DNA of 64,000 nt, taken from assembly GCA_964036275.1 (NCBI GenBank), contig OZ038433.1, positions 51,043,902 to 51,107,901 of the forward strand, in the 5' to 3' direction. The stretch is from Litoditis marina (Eukaryota; Nematoda; Chromadorea; Rhabditida; Rhabditidae). Numbering within the stretch: position 1 is the first letter of the stretch; each line of letters starts with the position of its first letter. Shown here piece by piece: positions 24,201-36,400 of the stretch. A program made the translations under genes and the position numbers. Under the pieces are notes generated by a model. That model ran no database searches. It was not told where the DNA came from and was given only the letters and a program-made list of their open reading frames with translations.

Positions 24201-25151
24201 GCGGTGAACTTTTCTGAAACAACCTGATCCTGAAAAATAAGAAATCGGAGGTGAACGTATTTACTAAGCTCCAATCTTTAACTTAGCAATAATAGCAATT
24301 TGAGAATTTGCAATTCAGGAATACGATAACTTTTGAAACAATTACTAGTCTGCAGAAGAGGTTCATTTGCTATGTTTTAAAATATGACCCAACTAATTGG
24401 TAACAATATGGTGATCGAAGTGTGTCGCAATAGTCTCCCTCTATCTAGGAGTTGATGCCATTATGACCGGAGATTTCAAAACCGAATCACCAACGTGCGA
24501 GGCGGCGAAGCCGCCTATCTAGCAGGGGGTCTGGGGGGCGGCAGCCCCCCAGTATTTTTTACTTACTCATGCTCACTTCTGGGGGGTGGCTCATGCTCAC
24601 TTTTTTTCGACTGATGTGGAGGTATTTTACGTATGACTACCCGGCGGAAAAGCAGAGGGCTATCTCTCACGAGTTTTGTGAACAAGGGCCAAGACGGCTA
24701 CTGCAAGAAGTTGCCAACAATGCTTACTGAGCCGAAAATTTTCAAAATATAGCACTAGCATCACAGAAAACACTGACCGCTCATTTCCTCTTCTGTAGAA
24801 ACGATCGACTCCAATCCAATCGGCAACACGACCGATACGATCAGCCTGCAAACAAGATTACATTACTATTCAAAACGAATGAACGAAATCAGCCCCTCAT
24901 CTTTCACATTTGAAGAACTTCTCGAAATTAGGAAGACACTATCTAGTTAGGTAGGGGAGTTTTTACTCTCCCCTAATTAAACCAACCTCATTAAACGGTT
25001 GACCAGTTCAGAGAAACATTGAACTCAAAACAAATACCTTGTTGAACTGCTGAAAGGGAATGGAGGTATCAAGAGCTACTGGCGGACCCATTGGTCCCCA
25101 GCCAGCTTCATTATCGGGAATAGCAGACAATTCGAACACGGGTAGAGCCAT
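15268..25151 (-). CDS. eif-3.D: Eukaryotic translation initiation factor 3 subunit D (eIF3d), complete
   Basis: eIF3d is the cap-binding peripheral subunit of the eIF3 complex and acts in cytoplasmic translation initiation. Exons in gene order: 25038-25151, 24778-24845, 20764-20851, 20343-20491, 18798-18900, 18268-18417, 17908-18081, 17460-17618, 17254-17301, 17042-17130, 16741-16822, 16409-16494, 16047-16131, 15634-15809, 15268-15409; together 570 aa, close to metazoan eIF3d. Family features are the N-terminal GWGP and [10 protein letters not shown], an [12 protein letters not shown] stretch (about 155-168), the FDKRDTGG region, [19 protein letters not shown], the [16 protein letters not shown] block, [23 protein letters not shown], and an acidic [15 protein letters not shown] tail. 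The last junction is placed at 15409 because only that acceptor keeps frame and gives [15 protein letters not shown], as in other eIF3d proteins. A 3' splice consensus sits 4 bases before the ATG. Intron 2 (20852-24777) is swollen by repeats. Confidence 0.96.
19178..20317. mobile_element. Inverted-repeat element with two opposed tRNA-like units
   Basis: The ends are inverted repeats: ATATAAGAGGC at 19178-19188 and GCCTCTTATAT at 20307-20317, continuing inward with TCCATTTAAATAGTTTTT and similar. Inside are a minus-strand tRNA-like unit (about 19436-19505, GGTTCGATCCC box B), a GGTTACC palindrome (about 19612-19868) and a plus-strand tRNA-like unit (about 19987-20056, TAGTGTAGTGGTTAGCGC and GGTTCGAGTCC). 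No transposase is seen. The element ends 26 bases from the eIF3d exon-4 donor. Neither tRNA-like unit has a pairing acceptor stem. Confidence 0.75.
21163..23480. repeat. Tandem ~455-bp repeat, two full and one partial unit
   Basis: Units begin with CGCCAAGTGAGTATCGTC or CACCAAGTGAGTATCGTC at about 21163, 21614 and 23397. The first two share GGTGAATATCGTCCACATCGG, the ctctctcgtctgtgtttg block, CGATATCGGCCGATGTTGAT and an AT-rich tail. The second unit is split by the element 21719-23044. The third is a diverged fragment. Comparing units gives the empty insertion site directly. Confidence 0.85.
21719..23044. mobile_element. Foldback DNA transposon with 9-bp target-site duplication
   Basis: Terminal inverted repeats start GGGACCTACTAATTACCGCA and extend about 180 bp with few mismatches. 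The flanking direct repeat is TCTGTGTTT (21710-21718 and 23045-23053), present once in the uninterrupted neighbouring tandem unit. A 9-bp duplication with long TIRs suggests a Mutator-like non-autonomous element. The ~970-bp interior shows no convincing transposase frame. Confidence 0.88.
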
Positions 25152-26106
25152 TATCCTGAAAAGACCATTACGATTCCATCATTATAAATACATCCATAAT
25201 TGGATATTGAAAGAACAGGTAGATAAGATAACAAAAATAACATCACAAGATAAATATGACGTCGGCAAAATGAACCGAGTTTTCACACATGAAAAAACAA
25301 GGGTTTCTATCTAATATTTCTTATGATACAACAATCACCAATTACAAACGACACACATGTACACTATTGAACAATTCGAATAAATAACTATAACTAATCT
25401 CTACAACAGATAATACAACTTTTGAAAACCCTACAAAGAAATACCACATTTATAGAAATACTCGATATTGAAAACCACAGCTAAGCTTAGACAATACCCT
25501 AACACTCACAATGAGCAAGAAAACAGATCATTATCCATACAAGTGAAGAGAAAGAAACGGAGTGGTCTTTTGAACTACTGCATGCATACAGTGCTAACCT
25601 GGATACCAGGCAAACCTCATCACAACTATTTACATTATATTAATAATTATTACTTACTCTATAATTACAAATTTACGTGCAAGAACTAGGATGAAATTGA
25701 AGAACCTAAGAACTAATTCTACTGGTATGTCACAAATCAAGGCTCAACGTGTCAAATACATGAACGCGTCCAACAAACATTCAGATTCAGATGATGATGA
25801 AAACAACGAGACGATTAATCATAGTGTTGTTCTTACACCGCCAAGGACTCTCATAAGATGGGGGACTGCCAAATAATGCTTGTACCGCTGTAAACAGTAG
25901 ATATCGCGAGTTGGAAACTATCGAAAATTAAACAAAATCGGCACATAAGTGAAAATCTCTGTCATGGTGGGTTGTGGCTCGAATATCGAAAAAGAGATAA
26001 GAGGCGCAAGATTTCAGCAACAATACGTAACTCTTGGCGGTACATTAGCTAAAGATCTTATAATGTTACGCTAATAAATTAACAAACACTGATTTCTGGT
26101 CGAACC
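25152..26106. other. Spacer between the CHDH stop and the eIF3d start
   Basis: The 955-bp AT-rich spacer lies between two genes on the minus strand. I saw no coding exon, repeat family or clear minus-strand AATAAA. The length is greater than the ~100 bp usual in C. elegans operons, so co-transcription is possible but not indicated. Confidence 0.5.
25156..25158 (-). promoter_or_regulatory. Probable trans-splice acceptor of eIF3d
   Basis: On the minus strand GGTCTTTTCAG is followed by GATA and then the ATG, leaving a 4-base leader. In nematodes such a site marks spliced-leader addition. A 5'-UTR intron is the alternative. Confidence 0.65.
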
Positions 26107-29100
26107 TTAGTGTTTAGGAGATGTCCAGACGGGAACATTCATGGGCGGCAGTGACTTTTTCTGCATCAGATCAGCAGCTCGCTCAGCCAACATAATGGTA
26201 GGACCGTTCAGATTTCCACTGACGATGGATGGCATCACACTTGCATCCACAACCTAAACAACACGCATGGACTTATTCTTTAAAAGTAACCAGTTTTTTG
26301 GTTAATAGGTCTTGTCTCCTCTTCAAACCCCTTACTTAGGAAGGGGTTCAAATAGTACTAGTCATTGTTAGAACCATGGAACACCTTATACAACTTCTCT
26401 AAAGTTTGAAGAACCGTTGTCTCTTTAGCTAAATTAGTTAAGTCGACCAATGTGCACCTCTCCCGGTCTACAACTCGAACCAAACTAACTGAAATCATTG
26501 GATATAGCAATTACCTTGAGATTCTCGATTCCATGTACTCCCATCGTTTCAGGGTTCACAACAGCCATATTGTCATCAGATGAGCCCATCTTACAAGTAC
26601 ACGAGGGATGGTAGGCAGAGGCAGCTTTTTCTCTGAAACAGAGACAGACGACTAGAGAAGCTGATTTGCCCGCTTCAGTCCTTCAAACTACAATAGACGG
26701 TTACATTGCAGTTTAAAGGACGGATGCGTCGGGATCAATCCACATATTCATCCTACTTTAACCAACACTTTCAACTTCAAAAAAGGCTGCTTATAAAAAC
26801 CAGTAAACTAACTTGACAAATTTATCAATATCAGCATCGGATTCGACACTGCTGCCTGGCGCCAACTCAACATCTCGGAATGGATCGAAAGCTTTGGTAG
26901 CAAAGAGTTCACGCGAGACGCGAATACACTTCCTGAAGAATACTAATATACAAGTAGCTGACAACAAATATATAAACTACCGAAAAAAACTATAATATTC
27001 TCACGCAAAAAAAAAACTATAAAACAATGTTCACGAACCAATGAACAAACTGTCTAAGCTTCACATAGGCACAACATGTGAGTAGAGCTAAAAAAACATA
27101 TTTAACAACTTTGCCCAGAAATTCAAATATTCATCTAATACCGATTGCTGCTATCACGCAATACAAAGTGCTATAAGTTTTTCCTTCTCGCGAATGGTCA
27201 CATTTCACTGCTTCTCTAAAAACAAACCTAAACTCCTTCCAGTCTTCATCTTTATCCATATAATTTGGATCAATAATTGGATGTCTGCGGGGATCCTTAT
27301 GTTGAAGTTTCACGTATCCACGTGACTTTGAACGCATCGGACCGACATGTACCTGAAAAACACATGTTGCGAGAAATATAATTAAACCAGCCAAGCCAAA
27401 CCAGTTCGTAATTCGGGCCTCAGAAATCCAGAATGGCAATGGAAGATTTTCGCAATGTTGCTTCGTTTCTCGTTTTTTTGGAAAAACCCGGTGGAACGTA
27501 TAATGAATTGACGATCTACATGAGTGATTGTCATTTATCACCATCGATTTCAACCCTCGCCGATACAACATCGTACAAACAGTGAGTAAACCATTCAAAA
27601 TCAACTATTTCTATCTATTTTTCTTCTCTTTCTCTGAATGTAGATTAATTAATTATTAAAATGCATCCCACCTGGTACCCGTGTGTGGTTCCGTTGGTTC
27701 GCCCATCATCGTGTACCGTGGAGGGCAGGAAATGGAACTGAATATCGGGATGTGGAATATGGGGCGCGGAGCGGCAGAAACCACCCGTCTCCAGATGACT
27801 AGTAGCCGCGTTACCCGTACGAGACGAGAACCACTCTGCAATACAAAATAAAATGATAATAATACGGAATGAGAGATAAATGAGTGAGTGTGATATCGAC
27901 ACATAGCATTCTGGTGACTATTCCCCTTTTAGATACGTGGAACGGATGCTCAATTGCTCTATGTATTGGCGAGAAGCCGAGAAGGGAGCCCATACCTACA
28001 CTTTTTTCTGATCGGAGAAATTCAGTGAAGTATGGTCATCGAAATCAGCATTACCCGGTTATTCACGGAAAGGTAGGGAACTAAGAACATTCTGTACCAG
28101 AATCTACCAAATGACTGATCAATATTAAATAAGTACCGACTAGAAGTGTCAAACAAAATAATCCCATGTTTTTGCACAAATTTATATTGCTTATTCCAAT
28201 GACGTTTTACTCTTCAATTTTGTTTTTCACTTACGTAATCCAGTTTTAATCATGTTGTGGGGGAATTTCCATGAACTCTGGTCGTAGAGGGTGATCGGCT
28301 GGGTACACTTCTGCTGTACGTAGATCTCTAGATGGTCCTGAAACATATCGAACTTACAAATAAGTCCATATTGCGATGGAAACGCGACAACGCCGACACA
28401 AATGACTTGATGTCAATTGACTTTGACTCAGAGCACATACTTAATTGGAAATCAGAAGTCTAAAAAGTGTTTATGGTTTATAAGCTCATCATCCCTTTCG
28501 ACCTCATATTAGTTTTTTTTTTCATGTTCCCTTTGAGAACACTCAACTCAAATTATCAAATGATTTTAACTTACTTGTAAATTCTGTCCGACGCCTGGCA
28601 AATCTTCGACGACAGGAATCTCAAGACTGCGCAGATGATCAGCAGGACCAATACCACTCAGCATGAGAAGTTGAGGAGAATTAATAGCGCCTATGAAGGG
28701 GAAATCGTGAGGAAGGAAAATATACTGCAAACTGAATCTTAATGCGAAATATCGTCACACAAACCCTGTGCTACCATTTTTCGGTTTCAACTTTTTGATT
28801 CGAAAAAAAAAACATCATGAACGCCTTTACTGATAAGTAGTTCCAAGTTTCAACTGGAATGAATTTAGCTATTTACTGGTTCATTGTCCACACTACAATG
28901 ACTTTAATCTGGAGTCACCTAAATCAGTTACTCGAAGCGACGAAATCGAAACGAAACAGCAAATTTAATTTTCGAAACACACAAACCTCCAGACAAGATG
29001 ACATCGCCTTCACAATACACCTTCTCTCGGCTGTAAGAATCGATGTTCTCCGTACCAACGAAGTTCAGTTTCCTGAAATGGAAAAAAAAACATGGTTGAA

Positions 29101-32100
29101 TCTCACGCAAACGCAGTGAAGCTGAATAAACCAGCCTCAACATCGAACAGATAACAATGTGTGGCGCAAAGCAACGAAGCCTCACCTTATAAATTCGATA
29201 CCGATAGCTTTCTTCCCGTCAAACAGGACACGTGTACACGTGATACCAGAGGAGGTGAAGAGGTTGGGGCGAGACAGAATGGGATGCAGATACGCCTTGG
29301 AAGAACTCCATCTGGAACAAATATCTATGGGAATAGCACTGACCGTGGAGCGGAAATTCACAACAATTCATCACCAAAGAACGGTATACAAACCAGTTCA
29401 AATCGATTTAACATGAATAACTTTGCCACTTCATTTTTCAATTCAATTAAATGAAAACCTCAGTGCCCTTCAAAAATCGAATACGTCCATACACCAGTAA
29501 GGTCCGACTAAGCGACAAAAAGTAGTCCGTTTTCAGTTGTAAACACGTCAAAATTTAGGATTTTTCATCAAAAGTAGACCGATTTTCATATTTTGGGCTA
29601 AAAAGTAGTCCGTTTTTCGAAATTTTCTGACTAATCGGACAACCTTGCTGGTGTATGAATACGTCTGCCGTCTGTTTGAAATCTAGAGCCAGGGCGGGCA
29701 GAAAACTAGGTGGTTTCAAGTGAAAGAGCGCAACACCAAATCACACAAACGTGAGCTAAAAAAAAGATCTGAGTATGCTGCCAGGCCGCCACACCTCGAG
29801 CAAACTTTCGGTTCTTAAACTGATTTTGATCTGTATTCGGCGACTGCCGCGATTGTTCCTAATCGCATGTATATGACAGTGCCCACCCATACCCCTGTGC
29901 GTTGTGCGAATAGCCGGGAAAAGCCGAAAAACGGGCCATTTCTCGCCACACACGAGAAAAGCTCCCCAGCAAGCTTCACAGGCAAATATCTATGACTGTG
30001 CCCACCTCTCTCCATCCTTGATGGTCATGTCCATCTTGGCTATTCCCTCCTGTCGTTCGCCGTTCATGTCCTTTGTGACGCCCATCGGGTGCTGGCTACC
30101 CGCCTCCAGAAATGCGCGGTGCAGTGGGTGATCGGCGGCGCCTTGCAGCACGTGCAACGGACCTGAGGAGCCGCGATAAGTGGGATCCTGCCAGGAAAAC
30201 AGACATACAATCGGAGGGCTAGCGAGAAAACTCTTACATAGACATGCTGACCATGTAATAACTAAATAAAGCCATAAACAGCAAAATATGACATAAAACT
30301 AACCATACCCTAAATGCCTCAGAGTTGGGACTTTTTCAGACAGGGGGGTTTTGCCCCCTCAGCCAAATTAGAAGGGGGTTTTGCACTTGATTTAGAAAAT
30401 CGCTAAATCTGAATTTGAGGGGGGGGGGGGGTTGCCCAAATCTTCGGACCAAAAACAGGGGGGGGGGGTTCTCAAAACGCTGAGCATTTAGGGTATAAAA
30501 CTAATACACTAAAACACCATGCTGACTTGACTAAAAAACAATAGAAAATCCACAATATTTCATTCGCACTTTTCTACAACATTCAACTTATCCACACTTA
30601 GAACCGAAGTAACATAGGTGTGGCGACTTTGTTGTCCACAGAAATTGAATGAAAAGCAGGGGTGTTATCTGAGTAACCATACTACAAAAGTGGCCCTAGA
30701 TTCGATTTCAACCAGTAAAATGCGACTATTGTTGAAGTTAGAGTAGTTTAAAATCCCGATTGTGAAAAAAACTAGTGATTCAATGAGGCATCCAACAAAG
30801 CCATCCTTCGTTTGCGAAGTAATGTAAGACCATACACAACACAGGTATACGAATAAATGAACAAACTAACCGCTTCACCAGTGAATGTTTCCGACTTCTT
30901 GAAATAGGGAAGACAGTTGGCATAACTCCAGCCAGTGGCCCCTTCTTGTCCCCAGCGGTCATAGTCGAAAGGATGTCCACGCACATAGCACATGGCATTC
31001 AGAGATGAACTACCGCCCCACACCCTGAAAAATTCACATTTTAACTTCCAACGATACACTTCTGACCACACCCACTGCCTCAAGTTTCATTGTTCCACAA
31101 TCCACATACAGACCAAACTCCATATTTTCCCATTGCGGAGTAAAGCGATTAAATCTTTCGAAGCTATACGGTGGTTTCACACCACAGAGAAGTTGTCCGA
31201 ATAGTCAAGAAAAATTCAAAAAACGGATTACTTTTCAGCCGAGGATAAGAAAATCACGTGTTTACATCTTGAAACGGACTAGTTTTGTCGCATAGTCAGA
31301 CCTAAAAGCTCTATGGGTGGATTTCTGTTTTGCACACGTATGGAGTCATGAGAGAACAATTTTTCTCACCTCGTGTGCATATGTATATACAAACACTTCA
31401 AAATTCTTGTGAATACAAATAATACTAATACATCCCACTGAGACCCCACCCCAATTCTGCAGTGACCCTAACTCACGTGAATTCACCTCACATAACCTCA
31501 GATTTGCAAAGTTTAACTAATTTACACTCAGCTGCCCAACCCCACATACCTGCCTCGAGGCCAGTAGAAAGTACGATTTCCTACATTCTTCTGCGCCGTG
31601 GTGTGATAAAACCAATTGTACCTAGAATTATTTCATTGAATCTGAATGATCCCTTCCGAAAAAAGCAAATACGAATGGAACAAAATTTCAATAGTCAATA
31701 GTCGTTCTCAACAATCGTCGTGGAAAACTGACTAAAGAATGCACTGCAATATATACACACTTTGTAAGTTATACTTTTTTTCCTTTTAAGCGTGACATAA
31801 AACATCATGTAACTATAGAGGAATAGAGGAACTTACAGATAACTCTTACTTATACAACCGCCTCGACACAAAGCGAAGCGAATGAACAATATGTATGTAA
31901 ATTCAACTCACTTATCATGGCAAAGATTATACATCAGCGCCGCTGGCATATGGATTCTCCAATCCCACCAGTGATCTTTGGGCCCTGCCTCAAGGAGCAA
32001 CACACGGTGGTCAGGATTTTCAGTCAAACGGTTTGCTGAAACAGAACATGTACAATTTTCAGAATGCTGCGAGAACACTAGGTTGCATTTCGGACCAATT

Positions 32101-32413
32101 GACCGATTCTATTTTTAGATCAATTTACATATGAATCGAGCAGTAACCTTGTAGTTGTAGCTTCAAAAACATATGCACCAAAACAAATGGAGTTAATATA
32201 ATCGCGCGTACGCTCAACCCGAATCGGAAAATTCAACTCACCAAGCACACATCCTGCAGAGCCTGCTCCCACGATGATGTGCGTCGGTTTCTTGTCTCCC
32301 AACTCAGGATGAATTTGACCCTGAGCAAAACTGTCCCGCCAACCGTTTCTCACGGAAACTTTGTGAGAGAATAACGATTCACACAGTTTTGAGTGCGGTG
32401 ACACTCGTAGCAT
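26107..32413 (-). CDS. chdh-1: Choline dehydrogenase-like GMC oxidoreductase, complete
   Basis: FAD enzyme of the GMC family. The closest fit is mitochondrial choline dehydrogenase (choline to betaine aldehyde). Exons in gene order: 32242-32413, 31912-32035, 31550-31621, 30871-31024, 30006-30187, 29186-29311, 28987-29072, 28575-28690, 28235-28337, 27672-27835, 27228-27352, 26813-26932, 26515-26632, 26107-26253; 602 aa in frame, near the family length. Visible are the dinucleotide-binding VGAGSAG (48-54), LLLEAGP (70-76), GMC signature 1 region [17 protein letters not shown] (123 on), signature 2 [16 protein letters not shown] (306 on), [11 protein letters not shown] with probable catalytic His523, and SGNLNGPT with partner Asn570. 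Residues 1-40 are basic and Ser-rich, fitting a mitochondrial targeting peptide. A 3' splice consensus lies 2 bases before the ATG. Substrate is inferred from similarity; other GMC alcohol dehydrogenases remain possible. Confidence 0.93.
26668..26763. repeat. MITE family B copy in a CHDH intron
   Basis: Palindromic element built on CAGTCCTTYAAACTGCAAT and its inverse ATTGCAGTTTAAAGGACTG, with outer ends resembling GGACGATTATGTGGACCAAT. Its left end is trimmed relative to 57093-57212. Confidence 0.65.
29488..29657. mobile_element. MITE family A, type copy with 8-bp target-site duplication
   Basis: The 170-bp element lies in the CHDH intron between exons 5 and 6. Ends are CATACACCAGTAAGG and its inverse CCTTGCTGGTGTATG (one mismatch). 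The flanking direct repeat is AATACGTC (29480-29487, 29658-29665). The interior contains AAACACGT and AAAAGTAGTCCGTTTT-type blocks shared by about ten other copies in the window. An 8-bp duplication fits the hAT superfamily. It is non-coding. Confidence 0.9.
30306..30496. repeat. Small inverted-repeat element with G-rich arms
   Basis: TACCCTAAATGC(C)TCAG at the left is matched by CTGAGCATTTAGGGTA at the right. The interior carries repeated GGGGGTTTTGCAC-like blocks and two poly-G runs. It sits in the CHDH intron between exons 4 and 5. A TA target duplication is possible. Confidence 0.7.
31175..31303. repeat. MITE family A copy in a CHDH intron
   Basis: ACCACAGAGAAGTTGTCCGAATAGTC at the left and CGCATAGTCAGACC at the right flank the ATCACGTGTTTACATC block typical of family A. 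The tips are diverged and no target duplication is readable. Confidence 0.6.
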
Positions 32414-32415
32414 CA

Positions 32416-32418
32416 CTG
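32416..32418 (-). promoter_or_regulatory. Probable trans-splice acceptor of CHDH
   Basis: On the minus strand a TTTTTTTCAG 3' splice site is followed by TG and the ATG (2-base leader). It is read as the spliced-leader site. Confidence 0.65.
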
Positions 32419-33406
32419 AAAAAAATTACAATAATCAAATCGGCAGTATATAGGTCATTTTCAGAGATACAAAATAACATAAACATACAATAAAGAGTGA
32501 AGATTCTGTGATCATATATCATAAAGTTAAGCGCGAATCTGAACGGGAAAACACACTGTATGTATTGAGGGGGGGGGGGGGTCAGAAAGCGAATATACCA
32601 CAGACTTAATACATTACAATGATAAGATGTTAAAATTATCAAATTAATCATAGAAAAAATGGCGAACCTTTTCTGATGAAATTTTGGCCTGCAGAGAAAA
32701 CTGGCAATTAAAGGACTGTTCGAAACCAATGCGATCGCTGTGGGAGTATTTGGATGTTACGACAGTCGCAAAATACGAGTTTATGTCCTAAATGTGTTTA
32801 TACCTTGCTAATCGTGGGCGTGTTTAGTTAAAATTGAGCTTATACTGATCAACATGATAGAGTGATGAGGAAAATTTCCATTTAGAGGTTGTTCTCCCAA
32901 AAAGAGACAATGACAATATTCGGCTCGAGCAGAAAACTAAAATGCACTGCTCAACTCTGTTCCGTGGTGTTTTCAGTTTGGTAATTCTGCGTCTTCAGGG
33001 AAATACAACACTATTTCTGTCCGCACTTCTTACCAAACTTGACATTTTATCATAAGTTCATCTCTGCGCGGGAGGGATAGTCCTCGTTGTTTGTACGCGC
33101 ATTTCTACAGTAGTAACTTTGAGGAATAGGCTTAGATAGAGTGGATAGCAATTATTTCATAAAGTATTGATTACTTTATAAATCTCAGCTCGCTCTGTTT
33201 GTGTGAATCGTCTAACAAAAAAATTACCATCCTTGTAGTTCATATAGACATTTTTTATTCACGTGGGATACGTAAGTTATATCAATCTGTACCGCATGAT
33301 GATAATTTATTAATAACACCAACATTTTGCTCATCAAATAAACAATACTATGCTTAGTGAATGCGTTGAATCAAAATATTAGCTCAGGCGGGGCATGGAT
33401 AGGTGG

Positions 33407-33414
33407 TATATATA
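33407..33414 (+). promoter_or_regulatory. TATA-like box before the ShKT gene
   Basis: TATATATA lies 34 bases before the ATG, so a transcript starting at the usual distance would have almost no leader. A splice-acceptor-like TTTTCTAG (33421-33428) intervenes, so trans-splicing is the alternative. Confidence 0.4.
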
Positions 33415-33440
33415 CAGTAGTTTTCTAGGAAATCAGAAAA

Positions 33441-36400
33441 ATGTTTTTCGTGTTCGTGTTGATTGTGCTACCGTCCCTGGTCTTCTCTGAAGAACTAGTA
33501 GAGAACATGACAACCTCTTCGACACAAACTGAGGTCCGTTCATCTTGATTATGTTAGCTGAACAGGTAAATATATAATATGTTCATATTATAGAATAGAA
33601 TAAAATAGAATAGAATAATTTATTGAAATTGTGAATGAGTTCAAAAGTGTGAATACAAAATGAATGCAAAATTATTCGAAAGTTCCGTGCGAAATGGTTG
33701 TTGCGAAAGAATGCAAAACTCTTGAATCCCTACCACATTGATACTGTAACGTTGGTATTGAGCACATTGCCGGCCAAAATAACTAAAATACATATGAATA
33801 CGAAAGTTACAACAGACCTGATACACTAATCAGAAGGTAATCGAATTTGAAGTAGCTCAGAAATGTTAACATTTTTGATTTAGCGCTGATTTCATAATCT
33901 GGTACAGTGAAGATATCTCGCCTCTCGGGCTAATTCTACATCTAACCGGGTTCAAGGTAACCTTTCTTCAGGTTTCCTTAGGCTGCGTTCACACTTCGCG
34001 CCTCCAACTCGAGCCGCTGCATCTGGATGCAGCGGCCAAAAATAGCAAAGGCTGCATTTCAGTCAAAAGCCGCTGCATCCGGATCTGAAAGCTGAAAGCC
34101 GCTGCTTCTTGCTGTCGAGAAGTATGAACCTACTTGGAGGCCGTTACGATTTTCTCAAACTTGAGCAAAATTCAAACATTATCTAATTTTTTGTTTAATT
34201 TCAGGTCTATACGCAAACCGTGCCATTGCGTACGCGTGTACGCAATGGCACGGTTTTTACGTTATCAGATACTACTCTCTGAAACAATGTGTCTACCAGA
34301 TTTGCAGGCAAAACACCATGACAAATTGATACATTGCGTTTTGGTATCATTTTTCCTGGCAAATCTGCCAGCAAATAGGAGGTCGCAAATCTACCAGCAA
34401 AGCAATGACACGTGGTAATTGAAATCTACCAGAAAACTTGTCGCACTTTTTGAAACCAATTATATTTTAGAAAACCATAAAAACAACATATTTATTCGTA
34501 CAAACAACAACAATAATATTCATGTCGGAAATTATTGAAAATCTTGCGAGAAATGAATAATTAACTAAAAATGACACAAAAAGATAAAAAAAAGCTAATA
34601 TAAACAATTTTTACGAATATGATTAAGAAAAATGACAATGGTAACTTGGTAACCGGTAAACAGAGTAATTTGAATAGGTTGTGACTTTCGCAAAAACCAA
34701 AAACTTGTCTGACACACATGAATCAATTAACAAAAAGTGGAATGGAATAGGTATAGGAAGCAGAGAGTATTCTTATGTAGTAGTCTTGCATAGTGGGGAA
34801 GAATCTCAAACACTGTACAAACAAAACATCAAGGTTCATAATTGAACACGTAAGGTACACACTGAATATACTTCAGAACTGAGTAATTGTTTAGGGAACG
34901 TGAAATGTGCCTAAAATAGACTAATTTTCTTGTTTTCGGTGAGAAAGGTCCATTTCTCTTTTGAAGGAAGGAAGGAACTAAATGAACTTTGAAAAATATA
35001 ACGATATTCACGAAAATTACCAACAAGCAGTCTGAAGAAATTCCACCAGAGAAACAAAGACGAGGTAAGAATCCTGAAGTGGCATCTTGTCACAGAAGTC
35101 CAAGTCCGCCTTTTTCGAGATCATCTGTAAAAACCACAGTTAAAAAACACAGGACGTGAAGTGGCATCCACTATTCCACTTATTGAAATCAGCAATGAGA
35201 ACTCACTTACATATTAAAACACGTCAAAAACAACCATGAACCAAAATTATGTAGTGAACCACTACCACCAGTTCAGACACAGTAAAAAGCAAGTAAGAGA
35301 GATGAGGGAGAGAGGGAAAGAGAGGAGAAGATGAAGATATAAAGGTAGGCAGAAAGAGAGAGAGAGAGATAGAGGAAGAAGGAAGAGGATATACATAGGA
35401 ACTACACTCTTTCCCACTAGGCTCACTTTTACTTAGTACCTTTACATGTGTGATTGGCCAGTGCATTCACCGCCAAGGGCCTCTTATCATAGATAAAATA
35501 GTTCCATGACAGTGCAACTAAAATGAACGTACGTAACCCTAAAAAAGGGTATCACACTTCACACCCCTACAAAACTCAAACAGTTTCGGAGTAATGACTG
35601 TAGCGGTCGCGTGTGAAACGCGTGTGAAACTAGTTCGAGAACATTAGTCATTTATTGAACTGAAATCATAAGCTTACACATGCTTAGATCGAAAAACAGA
35701 GTTCTATTTGTAAAATAGTCAAACTTTACGCGTCGAACGCATCAATGAGTGTGTCAATTACTGTCGGCCGCGGCCCAACCCATCTAGAAAACGCTTGATT
35801 AATCTTCAGCAATAATGATTTGAGTGTACAGTATATTGTATATAACACCGAGGCAATGGGATAGAACACAACTATAAAACACTCACGTTTACTTCTCTCA
35901 CTGAAGGCCTGCAGCTGCGCAGAGCGCAGTGAAGCGACGAAAATCAGGAAAATCTCAACTCTCACCATTCTGAAGTCTACCTTCGTGCCGTGTAGCCTGG
36001 AATTAATAGGCATACGCATATGTCACAACGTAGTTTAGGTTGTGAGATCATGATCAGCACAGTAGGCGACTAATTACAAGATTTGAGGTATCTCAAAAGA
36101 TTCGTTCCTGAAGAACAGCACTAACAACCAAGCCTGACCATGCGTGCCATCAAGAAGTTGGGAGAGCGTGTACCGTGTACGAAGTAACGCAACTTTGGTT
36201 TCCGGTTCTCAACAAAAATGTAATATGTCCAGGCATGTCCGTCATAATTGCTAGTTTGCGAGTTAAGAGCATACACCAGCAAGGTTGTCCGAATAGTCAG
36301 AACAATTCGAAAAACAGACTACTTTTTAGGCTAAAAGATGCAAATCGCTCTACTTTTTATGAAAAAACACTAAATTTTCACGGGTTTAAATCTGAAAACG

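Larger units (their letters stand above)
21004..24645. mobile_element. Candidate 3.6-kb inverted-repeat element filling eIF3d intron 2
   Basis: TACCCGCATACGTAAAATACC near 21010 is matched in inverted orientation by GGTATTTTACGTATGACTACCC near 24622, each next to copies of TGTTCACTTTTT-like sequence (inverted on the right as ATGCTCACTTTTTTT). Between them lie the ~455-bp tandem repeat, the foldback element 21719-23044, and a GC-rich hairpin (about 24499-24552, with GGGGGGCGGCAGCCCCCC). No transposase could be read. The TIRs are short and imperfect, so the outer boundary is uncertain. Confidence 0.45.
32414..33440. other. Intergenic region between divergent CHDH and ShKT genes
   Basis: About 1 kb without an exon I can support. 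A poly-G run lies near 32569-32581. The stretch should hold the promoters of both genes. The only recognisable element is a TATA-like sequence near 33407. Confidence 0.5.

Noticed and set aside
15268..32413. CHDH and eIF3d as a two-gene operon
   Set aside because: The 955-bp spacer is long for a nematode operon and no SL2-type signal could be identified by eye.
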